Of a DNA stretch of 23,720 nt, positions 1-6,286 are shown piece by piece. A program made the translations under genes and the position numbers. Under the pieces are notes generated by a model. That model searched no databases. It was not told the origin of the DNA and saw only the letters and a list, made by a program, of their open reading frames with translations. The first letter of the stretch is position 1. Each line of letters starts with the position of its first letter. Origin of the DNA: a virus; the IMG/VR virus record IMGVR_UViG_3300028115_000116, positions 1 through 23,720 of that record; one strand, written 5' to 3'.

Positions 1-1
1 T

Positions 2-70
2 CTTGGTTACACTTTTGATTATCTTCGAGATGCCTCAGAGCATTCCGTAGGACTTTTCTACAACTTCTAA
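2..70 (+). CDS. 3' end of an unidentified gene (5' truncated by window edge)
   Basis: The second reading frame is open from the window edge and encodes 22 residues ending GLFYNF before a TAA stop. A strong terminator follows four bases later, as expected for the last gene of a transcription unit. Too little is visible to name a family. By position, next to a module that looks like virion surface proteins, it could be a tail fibre or other late gene, but that is only inference. Confidence 0.5.
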   Translation, partial: LGYTFDYLRDASEHSVGLFYNF

Positions 71-72
71 TG

Positions 73-96
73 AGAAGGGGCTACGGCCCCTTTTTT
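73..96 (+). terminator. Rho-independent terminator
   Basis: A G+C-rich stem GGGGC/GCCCC with loop TACG (82-85) is extended by A-T pairs on the outside and followed by six T residues (91-96). It directly follows the stop codon at 68-70 and precedes the promoter at 108-147, so it separates two transcription units. Confidence 0.9.
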
Positions 97-107
97 CTAC
101 CCCTTCT

Positions 108-147
108 AAAAATAATTCTTGACTTTTTGTTCTCCTTGCACTAGAAT
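108..147 (+). promoter_or_regulatory. Sigma70-like promoter A of the repeated phage promoter family
   Basis: An A/T-rich upstream element AAAAATAATTC (108-118) leads into -35 TTGACT (119-124), a 17-nt spacer and -10 TAGAAT (142-147). The same extended upstream/-35 block recurs at 2179 and 4352. Initiation near 154 gives a leader of about 16 nt containing the SD TAAGGAG (155-161), eight nt before the ATG at 170. Confidence 0.88.
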
Positions 148-169
148 AACACACTAAGGAGAATTTTAC

Positions 170-619
170 ATGGCCAATAGAATTTGTCTAGGAGATCACC
201 CAAATCACGGGTACGGCCTTTTTGTTTCTCGCCCTGGCGTAAATGTTCTCTCGAATATTAAAAAAGAAGATTTAATATTTGACTCTAGAAGTGTTCAAAG
301 TTCTCTTGTTCATGAAGTAATTTCAACCTCAATCTCAAGTGGAAACAATGCCGGATCTACAGTCAGTTTCGCAACTGCTTTGTCATACGTTCCTCATGTA
401 GATATTATACTTTTAACAGGTTCTGGAGGCTCGTCAAAAGGAATATCGGTTATATTTGAAAATTCAGGGTTTCCTTCTTTTATTCTTCGGTATTATAGAC
501 AGTTTAAGGTCGAAGTAACGTCTTCGGGAGTAACTGTAAGCACCGCGTGGCCCTCGATTACTGTTGGGTCAAACACTTTCTTTAAGATTGTAGTTTATAA
601 AATGCCGAGTCTTACCTAG
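170..619 (+). CDS. MANR-module protein 1, putative virion or tail-surface protein
   Basis: This 149-residue protein opens with MANRICLGDHPNHGYGLFVS, a module shared with the two genes that follow it (MANR-x2-LG, then Gly/Tyr residues and a VS motif near residue 19). The remainder is rich in Ser, Thr, Val and Ile with alternating hydrophobic residues, which suggests a beta-structured domain. There is no signal peptide and no clear transmembrane helix. The ATG at 170 has a good SD (TAAGGAG, 155-161) and lies just downstream of promoter A. Its stop overlaps the GTG of the next gene (TAGTG, 617-621), indicating translational coupling. I infer a virion surface, fibre-associated or decoration role from the shared module with variable C-termini beside structural genes. 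No enzymatic motif is seen and the family function is not known to me. Confidence 0.8.
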   Translation: MANRICLGDHPNHGYGLFVSRPGVNVLSNIKKEDLIFDSRSVQSSLVHEVISTSISSGNNAGSTVSFATALSYVPHVDIILLTGSGGSSKGISVIFENSGFPSFILRYYRQFKVEVTSSGVTVSTAWPSITVGSNTFFKIVVYKMPSLT

Positions 620-1062
620 TGGCAAATCGAGTATTATTAGGAAATCATGGCACTTACGGTTATGGGCTTTATGTAAGTAAGTCTAATATTGATGTAACCG
701 GAGCAAATATCGAAAATTTTCTTTTTGCTTCTACTGCTACGAATAACAACCAGCTTCTTTTACTAGAATGGATTCCTATTACCCATGGAGGAAGCGGCAC
801 TACGACAGTAACACAACAGTACGCAAATTTTAATAAAGATTGCGAAGTAATGATGGTATATACGTCAGGAGGAGAGCCAGTAACTGCAGGAAGTGCGACA
901 GATGCCTGGAGTGCAAATGACTTTGGAAGTCTATTCACGGGATTGGTCACACTCACAAATACAAAAACAAGTAGTTCTGTAGGGACACTTACTCTTACAG
1001 CAACTGGAGCAAGCTCCTATACACTCAATCCAATTATTGCGGTTTTTACTCAGGAAATTTAG
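619..1062 (+). CDS. MANR-module protein 2, putative virion or tail-surface protein
   Basis: This 147-residue paralog begins MANRVLLGNHGTYGYGLYVSK and then diverges from its neighbours into a Thr/Ser/Gly-rich, probably beta-stranded domain (QQYANFNKDCEVMMVYTSGG and on). The GTG start at 619 overlaps the upstream TAG stop by one base and has no SD of its own, so translation is probably by re-initiation. The shared N-terminal motif falls exactly at this GTG, which supports the start. The stop at 1060-1062 abuts the next ATG. Function is unknown; a swappable surface or receptor-contact role is an inference from the conserved N-terminus and divergent body. Confidence 0.8.
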   Translation: MANRVLLGNHGTYGYGLYVSKSNIDVTGANIENFLFASTATNNNQLLLLEWIPITHGGSGTTTVTQQYANFNKDCEVMMVYTSGGEPVTAGSATDAWSANDFGSLFTGLVTLTNTKTSSSVGTLTLTATGASSYTLNPIIAVFTQEI

Positions 1063-1578
1063 ATGGCAAATCGAGTATTACTTGGAAAAGATGGGAATGG
1101 AGATTATTGCCTGAAAGTTTCAGCTTCGGGAGCAAATGTCTTAACAACTTCGAACCTAACCTTCAATAGTTTGATCACAGACTCTACTTCAGGAGTTACG
1201 TCTACAGAGGGAAGAGCTTTTAACGTTATTCAAAGTGGTGTTATCAATGGTTCAGGAACCACTGCAGCAACCTATAGTGTCCAATTTCCTTCTATAGTAG
1301 ATAATTCCGGAAACTATAGTATTCCCTTTGTTCATGCTCTTTACGAAAAAACTGTAACTGAGACAAATATCGCTGCTGGATACTATACCGGGTATGGTTA
1401 TCATGCTTCAGGAACTTATAGTTGGGGAGCTTATATGCTTCTTGAAAGTCATGGCTTTAATTCTTCGGGAGGCAACTATACTTCAGGAACCCAATACGGA
1501 AGACTTCGTTTTAATGCAAGTAATCCGGGCAATATGTCACTCAGTTACTATATTTTAGCAATACCAGCACACGGATAA
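1063..1578 (+). CDS. MANR-module protein 3, putative virion or tail-surface protein
   Basis: This third tandem paralog, 171 residues, begins MANRVLLGKDGNGDYCLKVS. Its 5' end is nearly identical at DNA level to that of the preceding gene (17 identical bases at 620-636 and 1064-1080). The C-terminal two thirds are rich in Gly, Ser, Tyr and Thr (for example GYYTGYGYHASGTYSWGAYM near residues 106-125), typical of beta-rich adhesive or fibre-tip domains, though composition alone does not prove this. The ATG follows the previous stop without a gap, with AGGA (1052-1055) as a weak SD. No catalytic motif is visible. Confidence 0.8.
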   Translation: MANRVLLGKDGNGDYCLKVSASGANVLTTSNLTFNSLITDSTSGVTSTEGRAFNVIQSGVINGSGTTAATYSVQFPSIVDNSGNYSIPFVHALYEKTVTETNIAAGYYTGYGYHASGTYSWGAYMLLESHGFNSSGGNYTSGTQYGRLRFNASNPGNMSLSYYILAIPAHG

Positions 1579-1582
1579 TTTT

Positions 1583-2011
1583 ATGATTATAATGTATAAA
1601 AACACAACGGGACGAATATTTCAAGCACATTATGTTGCGGAAGAAAATATTTGGACTCAAGAGCAATGCGATGAATGGACAACAAACAACCCAGGCAATA
1701 CGGCCCGAGTTGTTGACGACCGAAAAGATGCCAGTGCCTGTTACTGGAATGGAACGGAACTTGCCCTTGCAACCGAATTTTCTATTACCATATCAACTCA
1801 AACAATTACTGATAATGGAACAGATTACGTTCAGTTCTCAAATCTTCCGAATGAAACTCGAGTTTATGTTGATGATGTTTATATCGGAGATACAGACTCT
1901 TCAGGAATTTTTCAATTTACTTCTTCGGAGGTTGGAACATACTGGGTTCGCTTCGAAAAGTATGGATATTTTGAACATAGCACAGAGGTAACAGTAAATG
2001 CTTCAATTTAA
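1583..2011 (+). CDS. Hypothetical protein with C-terminal PEGA-like domain
   Basis: This is a 142-residue protein. The N-terminal half (MYKNTTGRIFQAHYVAEENIWTQEQ...) is not recognised. The C-terminal half (about residues 75-140) fits the PEGA / Ig-like pattern: a short strand, V-x-VDDVYIG, a Phe-rich strand, GTYWVRFEKYGY and a final strand. PEGA domains are small surface-exposed beta sandwiches. The start could be the ATG at 1583 or the in-frame ATG at 1592; neither has a strong SD. It follows the MANR-module genes by four bases and its 3' end overlaps the next gene by 14 bases. A fibre accessory or surface role is inferred from context. Confidence 0.75.
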   Translation: MIIMYKNTTGRIFQAHYVAEENIWTQEQCDEWTTNNPGNTARVVDDRKDASACYWNGTELALATEFSITISTQTITDNGTDYVQFSNLPNETRVYVDDVYIGDTDSSGIFQFTSSEVGTYWVRFEKYGYFEHSTEVTVNASI

Positions 2012-2180
2012 TGGAACAAAAAATGCCGAATACGATGAAACTCGAAGGCTTGCATACCCAGAAATAGGAGAACAGCTCGATCTGTTATGGCACGCAATAG
2101 ATTCTGGGACTTTAGACAAGAATTCAGATTTTTACACAAAATTAAAAGCTATAAAAGATAAGTATCCTAAACCAAGTTAA
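1998..2180 (+). CDS. Small conserved-type phage hypothetical protein
   Basis: This 60-residue protein contains the pattern YPEIGEQLDLLWHAID, then a short spacer, a hydrophobic-basic helix and YPKP near the C-terminus. Proteins of this type recur next to tail-fibre genes in marine and other phages, but I cannot assign a biochemical function. The ATG at 1998 has a good SD, GAGGT (1985-1989), eight nt upstream inside the preceding gene, and the two genes overlap by 14 bases in different frames. The TAA stop lies at the left edge of promoter B, so this gene ends the first transcription unit. Confidence 0.75.
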   Translation: MLQFNGTKNAEYDETRRLAYPEIGEQLDLLWHAIDSGTLDKNSDFYTKLKAIKDKYPKPS

Positions 2181-2218
2181 AAATAATTCTTGACTTTTTG
2201 GTCTTAACATTTTATACT
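2179..2218 (+). promoter_or_regulatory. Sigma70-like promoter B driving the packaging genes
   Basis: The element AAAAATAATTC (2179-2189) leads into -35 TTGACT (2190-2195), a 17-nt spacer and -10 TATACT (2213-2218). Positions 2178-2200 are identical base for base to 107-129 of promoter A. The -10 box ends only seven bases before the ATG at 2226, so the predicted transcript starts at or next to the start codon. Confidence 0.9.
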
Positions 2219-2225
2219 TGACTCT

Positions 2226-2657
2226 ATGAAGCTCGTAAAAATGGCCCCAGAAAATCTTGAAGTAGCCAATGCCTATTTAAGCACTGGCAATGCGCTCGTT
2301 GCCGCAAACTCTTTAGGATGCTCTCCCGACCAAGTATACGAGATACTTGAAAAATCTGAAGTAAAAGAATATATTAACTCGGTCTACCTCGACCAAGGTT
2401 ATCGTAACCGTTTCCGACTTGCTGAATTACTCGACGAAGTTATTGAAAATAAACTACAAGAAGCTCGTGATTCAGACCAATACTCTAGCAAAGACCTCGT
2501 TGATATAATTGCACTCGCCCATAAAATGTCCGAAGATCATAGAAAAACTTCTACAGCCTCTACAAACATTAAACAGCAGAATGTGCAGATTAACTCTCCC
2601 TTTGGTGAAGGAAACTATGGAAAACTGATGGAGAAGTTACTTGGACAATCCGACTAA
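2226..2657 (+). CDS. terS: Terminase small subunit (putative)
   Basis: This 143-residue protein would recognise phage DNA and load the large subunit for packaging. A helix-turn-helix-like segment lies at about residues 22-46 (NALVAANSLGCSPDQVYEILEKSEV), followed by a helical oligomerisation region (about 60-110) and a disordered Gln/Asn-rich tail that could contact the large subunit. The length and helix order fit small terminases, and the position before the large subunit supports the call. The ATG at 2226 lacks an SD and sits about where promoter B should start transcription, suggesting a leaderless message; an in-frame ATG at 2241 is an alternative, also without an SD. The 3' end overlaps the next gene by 17 bases. 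Confidence 0.8.
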   Translation: MKLVKMAPENLEVANAYLSTGNALVAANSLGCSPDQVYEILEKSEVKEYINSVYLDQGYRNRFRLAELLDEVIENKLQEARDSDQYSSKDLVDIIALAHKMSEDHRKTSTASTNIKQQNVQINSPFGEGNYGKLMEKLLGQSD

Positions 2658-2877
2658 AGAATTACAGGAATTAAAAGTAGAATTTGCCCAGCATGAAGCT
2701 GTTTGCGAAGAAAGATGGAAAACTATTTTTAATGAACTTCGTGAAGGGAAAGAAGAAAGTAAAGAGCGTTGGACAGAAGTAAAATCCTCTGTACAATCGC
2801 TTCATCGTCTCGTGTGGGCAGGAGGCGGAGCACTCATTCTCTTTTTAGCGGGAATGATTATGAAAGGTGAACTATGA
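2641..2877 (+). CDS. Small coiled-coil protein with C-terminal membrane helix (holin/XhlA-like?)
   Basis: This 78-residue protein has a charged, coiled-coil-like N-terminal half (about residues 5-55) and a single hydrophobic segment at about 57-74 (LVWAGGGALILFLAGMIM) followed by KGEL. A coiled coil plus one C-terminal helix resembles XhlA/holin-accessory proteins, but the resemblance is architectural only. The TTG start at 2641 is supported by GGAG (2630-2633) with seven-nt spacing and by the overlap with the terminase small subunit gene. The stop forms ATGA with the next start (2874-2877). A membrane protein between the two terminase genes is uncommon; it could act in lysis or at the inner membrane. 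Confidence 0.7.
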   Translation: MDNPTKELQELKVEFAQHEAVCEERWKTIFNELREGKEESKERWTEVKSSVQSLHRLVWAGGGALILFLAGMIMKGEL

Positions 2878-3086
2878 TCTATCAAAAAGGTAATATGTGG
2901 AAAGTGGCCGGTAGCTCTGAAAAATATGCTACCGAAGCGGAAGCAAAAGCTGCTGCCGGAATTAAAGAAACTGTAATAAAAGAATCGCCTCTCGATCAGT
3001 TAAGAGGATTAAAACAACCTTGTAATGAATGTGCATGTGACCCTTGTGAGTGTGATGAAGAATGGAAGTCAGCAGACGAGACATAG
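2874..3086 (+). CDS. Small protein with C-terminal cysteine cluster
   Basis: This 70-residue protein starts with a compact segment (MIYQKGNMWKVAGSSEKYATEAEAKAAAG) of a type seen in small phage proteins. It ends in a dense Cys cluster, PCNECACDPCEC (Cys 50, 53, 55, 58 and 60), followed by acidic residues. Five cysteines spaced C-x2-C-x-C-x2-C-x-C could bind zinc or another metal. Its start overlaps the upstream stop (ATGA) and its 3' end overlaps the large terminase gene by 25 bases, so it is embedded in the terminase operon. The function is not known; a terminase accessory role is only suggested by position. Confidence 0.7.
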   Translation: MIYQKGNMWKVAGSSEKYATEAEAKAAAGIKETVIKESPLDQLRGLKQPCNECACDPCECDEEWKSADET

Positions 3087-4342
3087 TTCTCGATAAAATA
3101 ATACCAGGAGACTTTTTAAAGGTTCCTATTGAAAGTTATTTGGAGTTGCTTGGAATAGAAGCAATTCCTTCACAGAGAGCGTTAATAAATGCTATTAATA
3201 ATCCTAAGTATCGGTTTGTTGTTGGGGCTCTTAGTCGGCGGCAAGGAAAAACATATATTGGTAACATTATTGCCCAATGTGTCGCCCTCGTTCCAGGATG
3301 CCATGTACTTATTGTCTCTCCTAATTACAACCTTAGCAATATTAGTTTTGATCTCCAAAGAAATCTTATAAAACATTTTGATCTTGAAGTTGCGAGAGAC
3401 AACGCAAAAGATCGTGTAATTGAACTTACAAACGGATCTACTATAAGACTCGGGTCAGTCAATCAAATTGACTCTGTTGTAGGAAGAAGCTATGACTTTG
3501 TTCTCTTCGATGAAGCGGCATTGGCAGATGGAGAAACTGCCTTCAACGTTGCCATTAGACCCACACTCGATAAACCCGGTAGTAAGGCTCTATTTATTAG
3601 CACTCCTCGGGGCAGGAACAATTGGTTTAGCCGTTTTTTTAATCGGGGCTATACTGATGAGTTTAACGAGTGGTGCTGTATAAAAGCTACTTGGCAGGAT
3701 AATCCAAGAGCTTCTCAAAGCGATATTGATGAAGCTCGACGCTCGATGAGTCAAGCAGAATTTGCACAAGAATATGAAGCAGATTTCAATGTATTCGAAG
3801 GACAGATTTGGAACTTCAACTACGAAAAGTGTGTTCAAGATTTATCTGAAAGAGATTTTAGTGGGATGGACATAATATCGGGGCTCGACGTAGGATTTAA
3901 AGACCCCACAGCACTGTGCGTAATCGCTTTCGATGGACATAAATACTACTTAATGGAAGAGTATTATGCGGCGGAACGCACAACAGAGGAACATGCGGGA
4001 TACTTATCAGAAATTATTGAAAGAAGAGAAGTCGACTACTGCTTCATTGACGCAGCAGCAGCACAGACTCGATTCGACTTTGCTCAACAATATGACATTT
4101 CAACCATTAATGCCAAAAAATCTGTTGTTGATGGGATTGGCCACGTGGCTTCCCTTGTTGACAATGATCGGCTTATCGTTGATTCTTCGTGCGTAGAAGT
4201 CTTGAGGTCTCTTGACCAATATAGGTGGGATCCGAATCCAAACTTAATAAGAGAGAAACCGGTTCATGATTCTTCTTCTCACATGGCAGACGCATTAAGA
4301 TACGCACTTTATAGTTTTGAAGAGAGCGCACCAACATTTTAA
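3062..4342 (+). CDS. terL: Terminase large subunit (packaging ATPase and nuclease)
   Basis: This 426-residue motor protein pumps DNA into the prohead and cuts the concatemer. The N-terminal ATPase has Walker A ALSRRQGKT (residues 56-64), Walker B FVLFDE (146-151) and a coupling motif FISTPRG (178-184). The C-terminal RNase H-like nuclease shows GLDVGFKDP with Asp276, a second acidic strand YCFID with Asp330 and HMADALR with Asp410, the usual metal-binding positions. The length is normal for the family and no key residue is missing. The ATG at 3062 lies inside the preceding gene with only a weak SD, so coupling is likely. The gene ends just before promoter C. Confidence 0.96.
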   Translation: MEVSRRDIVLDKIIPGDFLKVPIESYLELLGIEAIPSQRALINAINNPKYRFVVGALSRRQGKTYIGNIIAQCVALVPGCHVLIVSPNYNLSNISFDLQRNLIKHFDLEVARDNAKDRVIELTNGSTIRLGSVNQIDSVVGRSYDFVLFDEAALADGETAFNVAIRPTLDKPGSKALFISTPRGRNNWFSRFFNRGYTDEFNEWCCIKATWQDNPRASQSDIDEARRSMSQAEFAQEYEADFNVFEGQIWNFNYEKCVQDLSERDFSGMDIISGLDVGFKDPTALCVIAFDGHKYYLMEEYYAAERTTEEHAGYLSEIIERREVDYCFIDAAAAQTRFDFAQQYDISTINAKKSVVDGIGHVASLVDNDRLIVDSSCVEVLRSLDQYRWDPNPNLIREKPVHDSSSHMADALRYALYSFEESAPTF

Positions 4343-4351
4343 ATCCAACGA

Positions 4352-4391
4352 AAAAATAATTCTTGACTTTCAACTAACCCGAATATATAAT
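4352..4391 (+). promoter_or_regulatory. Sigma70-like promoter C driving the head genes
   Basis: The element AAAAATAATTC (4352-4362) leads into -35 TTGACT (4363-4368), a 17-nt spacer and a perfect -10 TATAAT (4386-4391). It matches promoters A and B across the upstream element and -35 region. The ATG at 4400 is eight bases after the -10 box, so this promoter too should give a leaderless or nearly leaderless mRNA. Confidence 0.92.
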
Positions 4392-4399
4392 TTATAAAA

Positions 4400-4783
4400 A
4401 TGGCAGAGTTAAAACGAGACCCGATTAAATACATCAGAGACCGGGCAAAGTCGAAGTATGAAAAAGGCAAAGAGTGTAGAATTTGCGGTGCAAAAATAAA
4501 ACTCGACTTCCATCATTTCTATACGCTTGCTCCACTTTTTCATAAATGGCTTAAAGAGAAACAAGCACTTCGTCCAGAACATTATACAGATGAGTATCTA
4601 ATTATATGGAGAGACGAATTTATTGAAGATAACTGGGCTGAACTTTACGACGAAACAGTTACTCTTTGTCACACTCACCATTTAAAGCTACATAGTATCT
4701 ACGGAAGAAATCCTGGATTACATACAGCAGAGAAGCAAAAACGCTGGGTAGAAATACAAAGAGAAAAATATGGCATGGTATGA
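4400..4783 (+). CDS. HNH endonuclease of the packaging/head cluster
   Basis: This 127-residue protein carries a treble-clef HNH fold signature: CRIC (Cys26, Cys29), LDFHHF (His38, His39), then LCHTHHLKLH (Cys90, His93, His94, His98). The paired Cys sites would hold structural zinc and the His residues the catalytic metal. HNH proteins next to terminase and portal genes in HK97-type phages (the HK97 gp74 class) assist terminase cleavage, and the location here fits that better than a homing endonuclease. The ATG has no SD and lies at the predicted start site of promoter C. The gene overlaps the portal gene by 14 bases. Confidence 0.88.
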   Translation: MAELKRDPIKYIRDRAKSKYEKGKECRICGAKIKLDFHHFYTLAPLFHKWLKEKQALRPEHYTDEYLIIWRDEFIEDNWAELYDETVTLCHTHHLKLHSIYGRNPGLHTAEKQKRWVEIQREKYGMV

Positions 4784-5966
4784 CTTCTGGAAACAGGAAA
4801 AATTAAACCCAGCACAAGAAGAGATTGTAGTTAGTCTCGAAGGCTCTGGTCCTATTGCTTCCAGAGAAATTCCTACTAATTATACCTCATACTATGAGTA
4901 TTTGGAAGTTGTAAATCGTGGCGTCAACATGATCGTTGATGACACGGCAGAAATTCCTCTTCGAATAGGTGAACCGATTCAAGGAATGAATTCGGTTGTA
5001 AAAGGTATTAGAAGATCTAGACTTAACTTACTGTTAAATGTAGAGCCTAATCCTTTTCAAGATATTTCCTCTTTTAAGCGAAACCTCATAATCGATTATA
5101 TACTCGATGGGAATATCTTCATCTATTTCGATGGGGCTGGTTTATATCATTTACCCGCATCTTATACGGACATAGATCCAGATAAGACTACTTACATTAA
5201 TAAGTATACTTTTCAACGTAATATAGATTATAGTACAAACGAAATCATTCACATTAAAGAAAACTCTTTTCATAGCATATATAGAGGTACTAGTCGTTTA
5301 AGAGCTGCTCAGCGTGTAATGTCACAGCTTACTCGTATGCGCCAATTTCAAGACAATTTTTTCAAGAATGGAGCTGTCCCCGGCCTTATAATTAAATCAC
5401 CTTCTGTAATTAGTGAAAAAAATAAAGAAAGAATGATTCAATCTTGGATGACTCGTTATCGCCCTGACGGAGGAGGAAGAAGACCTCTCATTTTAGATGG
5501 CGGAATGGATCTAGATGCTATCTCAAATGTTAATTTTCGAGAACTTGATTTCGAAGCCTCAATAGAGGGAGCGGAAAAAGAAATATTAAAAGTTTTAGGA
5601 GTACCTCCCCTTTTACTAGATTCGGGAAACAATGCAAATATCCGACCAAACCATAGACTTTATTATTTAGAAACAATATTGCCTATAATTGAAAAAATTA
5701 ATAAAGCTATAGAAAGATTCTTTGGCTTTCACATTACCCCAGACATTAGTAATATCCCTGCACTTCAGCCAGAATTAAGAGACAGCGCAGCTTATTACTC
5801 TACTCTTGTTAATACGGGAATTATTACCCCTAATGAAGCTCGTGAAGCACTAAACTACGATGAGCAGTTTGGCGCAAGCGAACTAAGAGTACCTGCTAAT
5901 ATAGCTGGATCTGCTGCAAACCCTTCAGAAGGTGGAAGACCGTCTGAAGATAATATAGAGGAATAA
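4770..5966 (+). CDS. HK97-family portal protein
   Basis: This 398-residue protein would form the dodecameric ring at one capsid vertex through which DNA passes and to which the neck attaches. Family features include RGVNMIVDDTAEIPL (about residues 50-64), YILDGNIFIYF (110-120), SIYRGTSRLRAA (169-180), FFKNGAVPGLII (197-208), VLGVPPLLLDSGNNAN (275-290) and the late GIITPNEAREALNYDE segment (350-365). The length is typical. The ATG at 4770 overlaps the HNH gene by 14 bases. The C-terminal 25 residues are Pro/Ser/Glu-rich and likely disordered. The gene precedes the protease/capsid gene, as in other HK97-type head modules. Confidence 0.95.
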   Translation: MAWYDFWKQEKLNPAQEEIVVSLEGSGPIASREIPTNYTSYYEYLEVVNRGVNMIVDDTAEIPLRIGEPIQGMNSVVKGIRRSRLNLLLNVEPNPFQDISSFKRNLIIDYILDGNIFIYFDGAGLYHLPASYTDIDPDKTTYINKYTFQRNIDYSTNEIIHIKENSFHSIYRGTSRLRAAQRVMSQLTRMRQFQDNFFKNGAVPGLIIKSPSVISEKNKERMIQSWMTRYRPDGGGRRPLILDGGMDLDAISNVNFRELDFEASIEGAEKEILKVLGVPPLLLDSGNNANIRPNHRLYYLETILPIIEKINKAIERFFGFHITPDISNIPALQPELRDSAAYYSTLVNTGIITPNEAREALNYDEQFGASELRVPANIAGSAANPSEGGRPSEDNIEE

Positions 5967-5968
5967 AA

Positions 5969-6286
5969 ATGACTAGAACCGAAATAGCGCTTACTGTTAT
6001 TAAATATTTTCAACAACTAGGAAGAGTGCCCGCACGATCAGAATATATTGCACTAGGAACTAACGCCCCGATTCACTATAGAATTGTTATACGTAATTTT
6101 GGTTCCTGGCATCAAGCTATAAAAAGAATACAATTAAAACATCCCGAAGAATGGGAAAATATTTTTAATACTTCTAGTGTTTATACATTGGAACAAAATC
6201 CCAAGCCAGTTCTTGAACCGGCTTCGGATGAAGATCTCAGCCCTTTAGAGAAGCTGAGAGTGTCGACAGGAGAATCAAGTGAATAA
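5969..6286 (+). CDS. Small protein with homing-endonuclease-associated repeat-like (HNHR) domain
   Basis: In this 105-residue protein, residues 4-53 match the pattern of the homing endonuclease associated repeat: a helix, LGRVPARSEY (17-26), a short loop and FGSWHQAIKRI (44-54). Such repeats are small helical DNA-binding units normally appended to HNH or other nucleases; no nuclease motif is present here. The C-terminal 40 residues are acidic and probably disordered. The ATG at 5969 has AGAGGA (5957-5962) as its SD and begins three bases after the portal gene. Its end overlaps the protease-capsid gene by eight bases. It could be a partner of the HNH protein at 4400, a remnant of a homing gene or a head accessory protein. 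Confidence 0.75.
   Translation: MTRTEIALTVIKYFQQLGRVPARSEYIALGTNAPIHYRIVIRNFGSWHQAIKRIQLKHPEEWENIFNTSSVYTLEQNPKPVLEPASDEDLSPLEKLRVSTGESSE

Noticed and set aside
1632-1991. 119-codon + strand open frame overlapping the PEGA-like gene in another frame
   Set aside because: It lies entirely within the better-supported gene, has no SD and its composition is irregular.
3470-3498. TTGACT ... TATGAC with 17-nt spacing inside the terminase large subunit gene
   Set aside because: It lacks the conserved AAAAATAATTC upstream element, has a poor -10 and lies deep in coding sequence with no gene start after it; probably chance.
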